Below are positions 31,404 through 32,563 of a stretch of DNA of 32,563 nt, piece after piece. Location of the stretch: assembly GCA_030833185.1 (NCBI GenBank), contig JAURHQ010000020.1:1-32563 (forward strand), in the 5' to 3' direction. Numbering within the stretch: the stretch's first letter is position 1; each line of letters starts with the position of its first letter. Under the pieces are notes generated by a model. It worked only from the letters and a program-made list of their open reading frames with translations, searched no databases and was not told where the DNA came from. A program made the position numbers and the translations under genes. This DNA is from Gammaproteobacteria bacterium. Its GTDB lineage: Bacteria; Pseudomonadota; Gammaproteobacteria; Ga0077536.

Positions 31404-32383
31404 CCGCCGAACGACAGGTCGAGCAAATCTTCGCGCAGCGCGCCGCCGTGGAAGGTCTTGCCGCTCTTCAGCGCGGTGACCGCGCAGGCCGCCGGCGAAA
31501 ACAGCATGGGGTCGACCTTGTAGAAGTCGTAGCCGTATTCCTTGAAGACCTCGCCGAATGGCCGGCCAAAATCGCGCGACGCGCTGGAGGGCAGCTGCGC
31601 GGCGAGCTGGCTGGCCTCGTCGTCGGTCGCGTTCACAAACAGGTGTACGAAGCCGCCAAACAGGATGGCGTCGTTGGTCCGGCCCATCGCCTTCATGAAA
31701 TTGCCGGTCGGCGGCGGCACCGGCGCCGTCCCCGCCCCGTCCACCAGATTGGCCAGCGGAAAATGCAGTTCGTGCACTTTATGCAGCGCGACTTCGAGCA
31801 CGCGCGACACGATTTGCACGCCACCGGCGAGGCTGGTGGTGGGGGTAAGCATCACGGTGAGGTCTTCGGGCCTGATCTGGCAGCGGGTGATGATTTTCTC
31901 GACGACTTCGATCGGCGGCTGCTTGTCGGTTTCCAGCACGATTGCCGTTTTACCCGGCGGATTGCGATTACCCAGTTCTTCAAACAGCGGCTCCTTGCTG
32001 CCCATCGCGCGCGCCGGTCCGGAGCCCATCGCGTAATAGGCGCCCTTGCCTTCGCCGTGGCTCAAGCTCCAGCCCGCGTACTGCGAACCGAGGCAGGCGG
32101 TGACCGGATCGGTGGCGTGAACATCTACCGTCCAGCGCCAGTGCTTGAACGCGACGCCCGCGCGCAGCGTGACGGTGCCCAGACCGCCCATGCAGATTTC
32201 GCCGATCAGGCGCCCGGCTTCCAGTCCGCCCGGCGCGGCGATACCCGCATCCACCACGCGGGTACCGTTGGGCAGCGTGCTGACGCCGACCCGCAGGCGG
32301 TCAGCCTGATCGATGAGCTGTTGAACCAGCGCCTGACTGGCGTGGCTGACGTTGGCGGCACTCGTGATTGCAGATGGACTCAT
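31400..32383 (-). CDS. mch: Methenyltetrahydromethanopterin cyclohydrolase
   Basis: [91 protein letters not shown] upstream of ATG at 32383. Confidence 0.96.
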   Translation of the reverse strand: MSPSAITSAANVSHASQALVQQLIDQADRLRVGVSTLPNGTRVVDAGIAAPGGLEAGRLIGEICMGGLGTVTLRAGVAFKHWRWTVDVHATDPVTACLGSQYAGWSLSHGEGKGAYYAMGSGPARAMGSKEPLFEELGNRNPPGKTAIVLETDKQPPIEVVEKIITRCQIRPEDLTVMLTPTTSLAGGVQIVSRVLEVALHKVHELHFPLANLVDGAGTAPVPPPTGNFMKAMGRTNDAILFGGFVHLFVNATDDEASQLAAQLPSSASRDFGRPFGEVFKEYGYDFYKVDPMLFSPAACAVTALKSGKTFHGGALREDLLDLSFGG

Positions 32384-32563
32384 GGCCGAGACTCCTGTGA
32401 GGCGGTTAGTGCGGATGAGGGGGGAGCGCGCGATGCCTGAACATTGACCGGAGACAGCGCGTGGCCGCCACCCTTGAGCATCGCAGCGCGCGGCGGCCAC
32501 TGCCGGTCCTGCCGCACACCTGAAGCGTCATCAACGGTCGCCAGCGGGGCGCTGGCCGTGGCG

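Overview
The window is about 65% GC, almost fully coding, and looks like a beta- or gammaproteobacterial chromosome. The left two-thirds is mostly housekeeping: C-terminus of a BI-1/YccA-like protein, serS, crcB, rarA, lolA, ftsK, DUF1820, COG3146, aat, ate/bpt, infA, kdsB, Trm112-like, lpxK, exbD, exbB, comEC, DUF2062, lolD, lolC/E, tsaB, nrdA and nrdB, then a methyl-accepting chemotaxis protein. The right third (about 24.8-32.4 kb) is a tetrahydromethanopterin (H4MPT)-linked C1-transfer and cofactor-biosynthesis cluster typical of methylotrophs. It contains mch, an ATP-grasp ligase, a CitG-like protein, fae, a HisA-like TIM barrel, an MfnF/TIGR03123-like ASKHA protein, pabB and an MfnE-like amino-acid kinase. 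The best leads for new biology are: (i) a small, probably exported Cys-rich protein translationally coupled to the HisA-like gene and obscured in the ORF track by a false 5' extension; (ii) the partly uncharacterised CitG-, HisA- and ATP-grasp-like members of the C1 cluster; (iii) a nested inverted-repeat element between the CitG-like gene and fae; (iv) two NrdR-box-like sites with 32-bp spacing upstream of a twin-ATP-cone nrdA; (v) a REPIN-like inverted pair of GTAGGAGCGG-type repeats. No CRISPR array, prophage, transposase, tRNA or rRNA was recognised. All family assignments are from reading the sequence; no searches were run.
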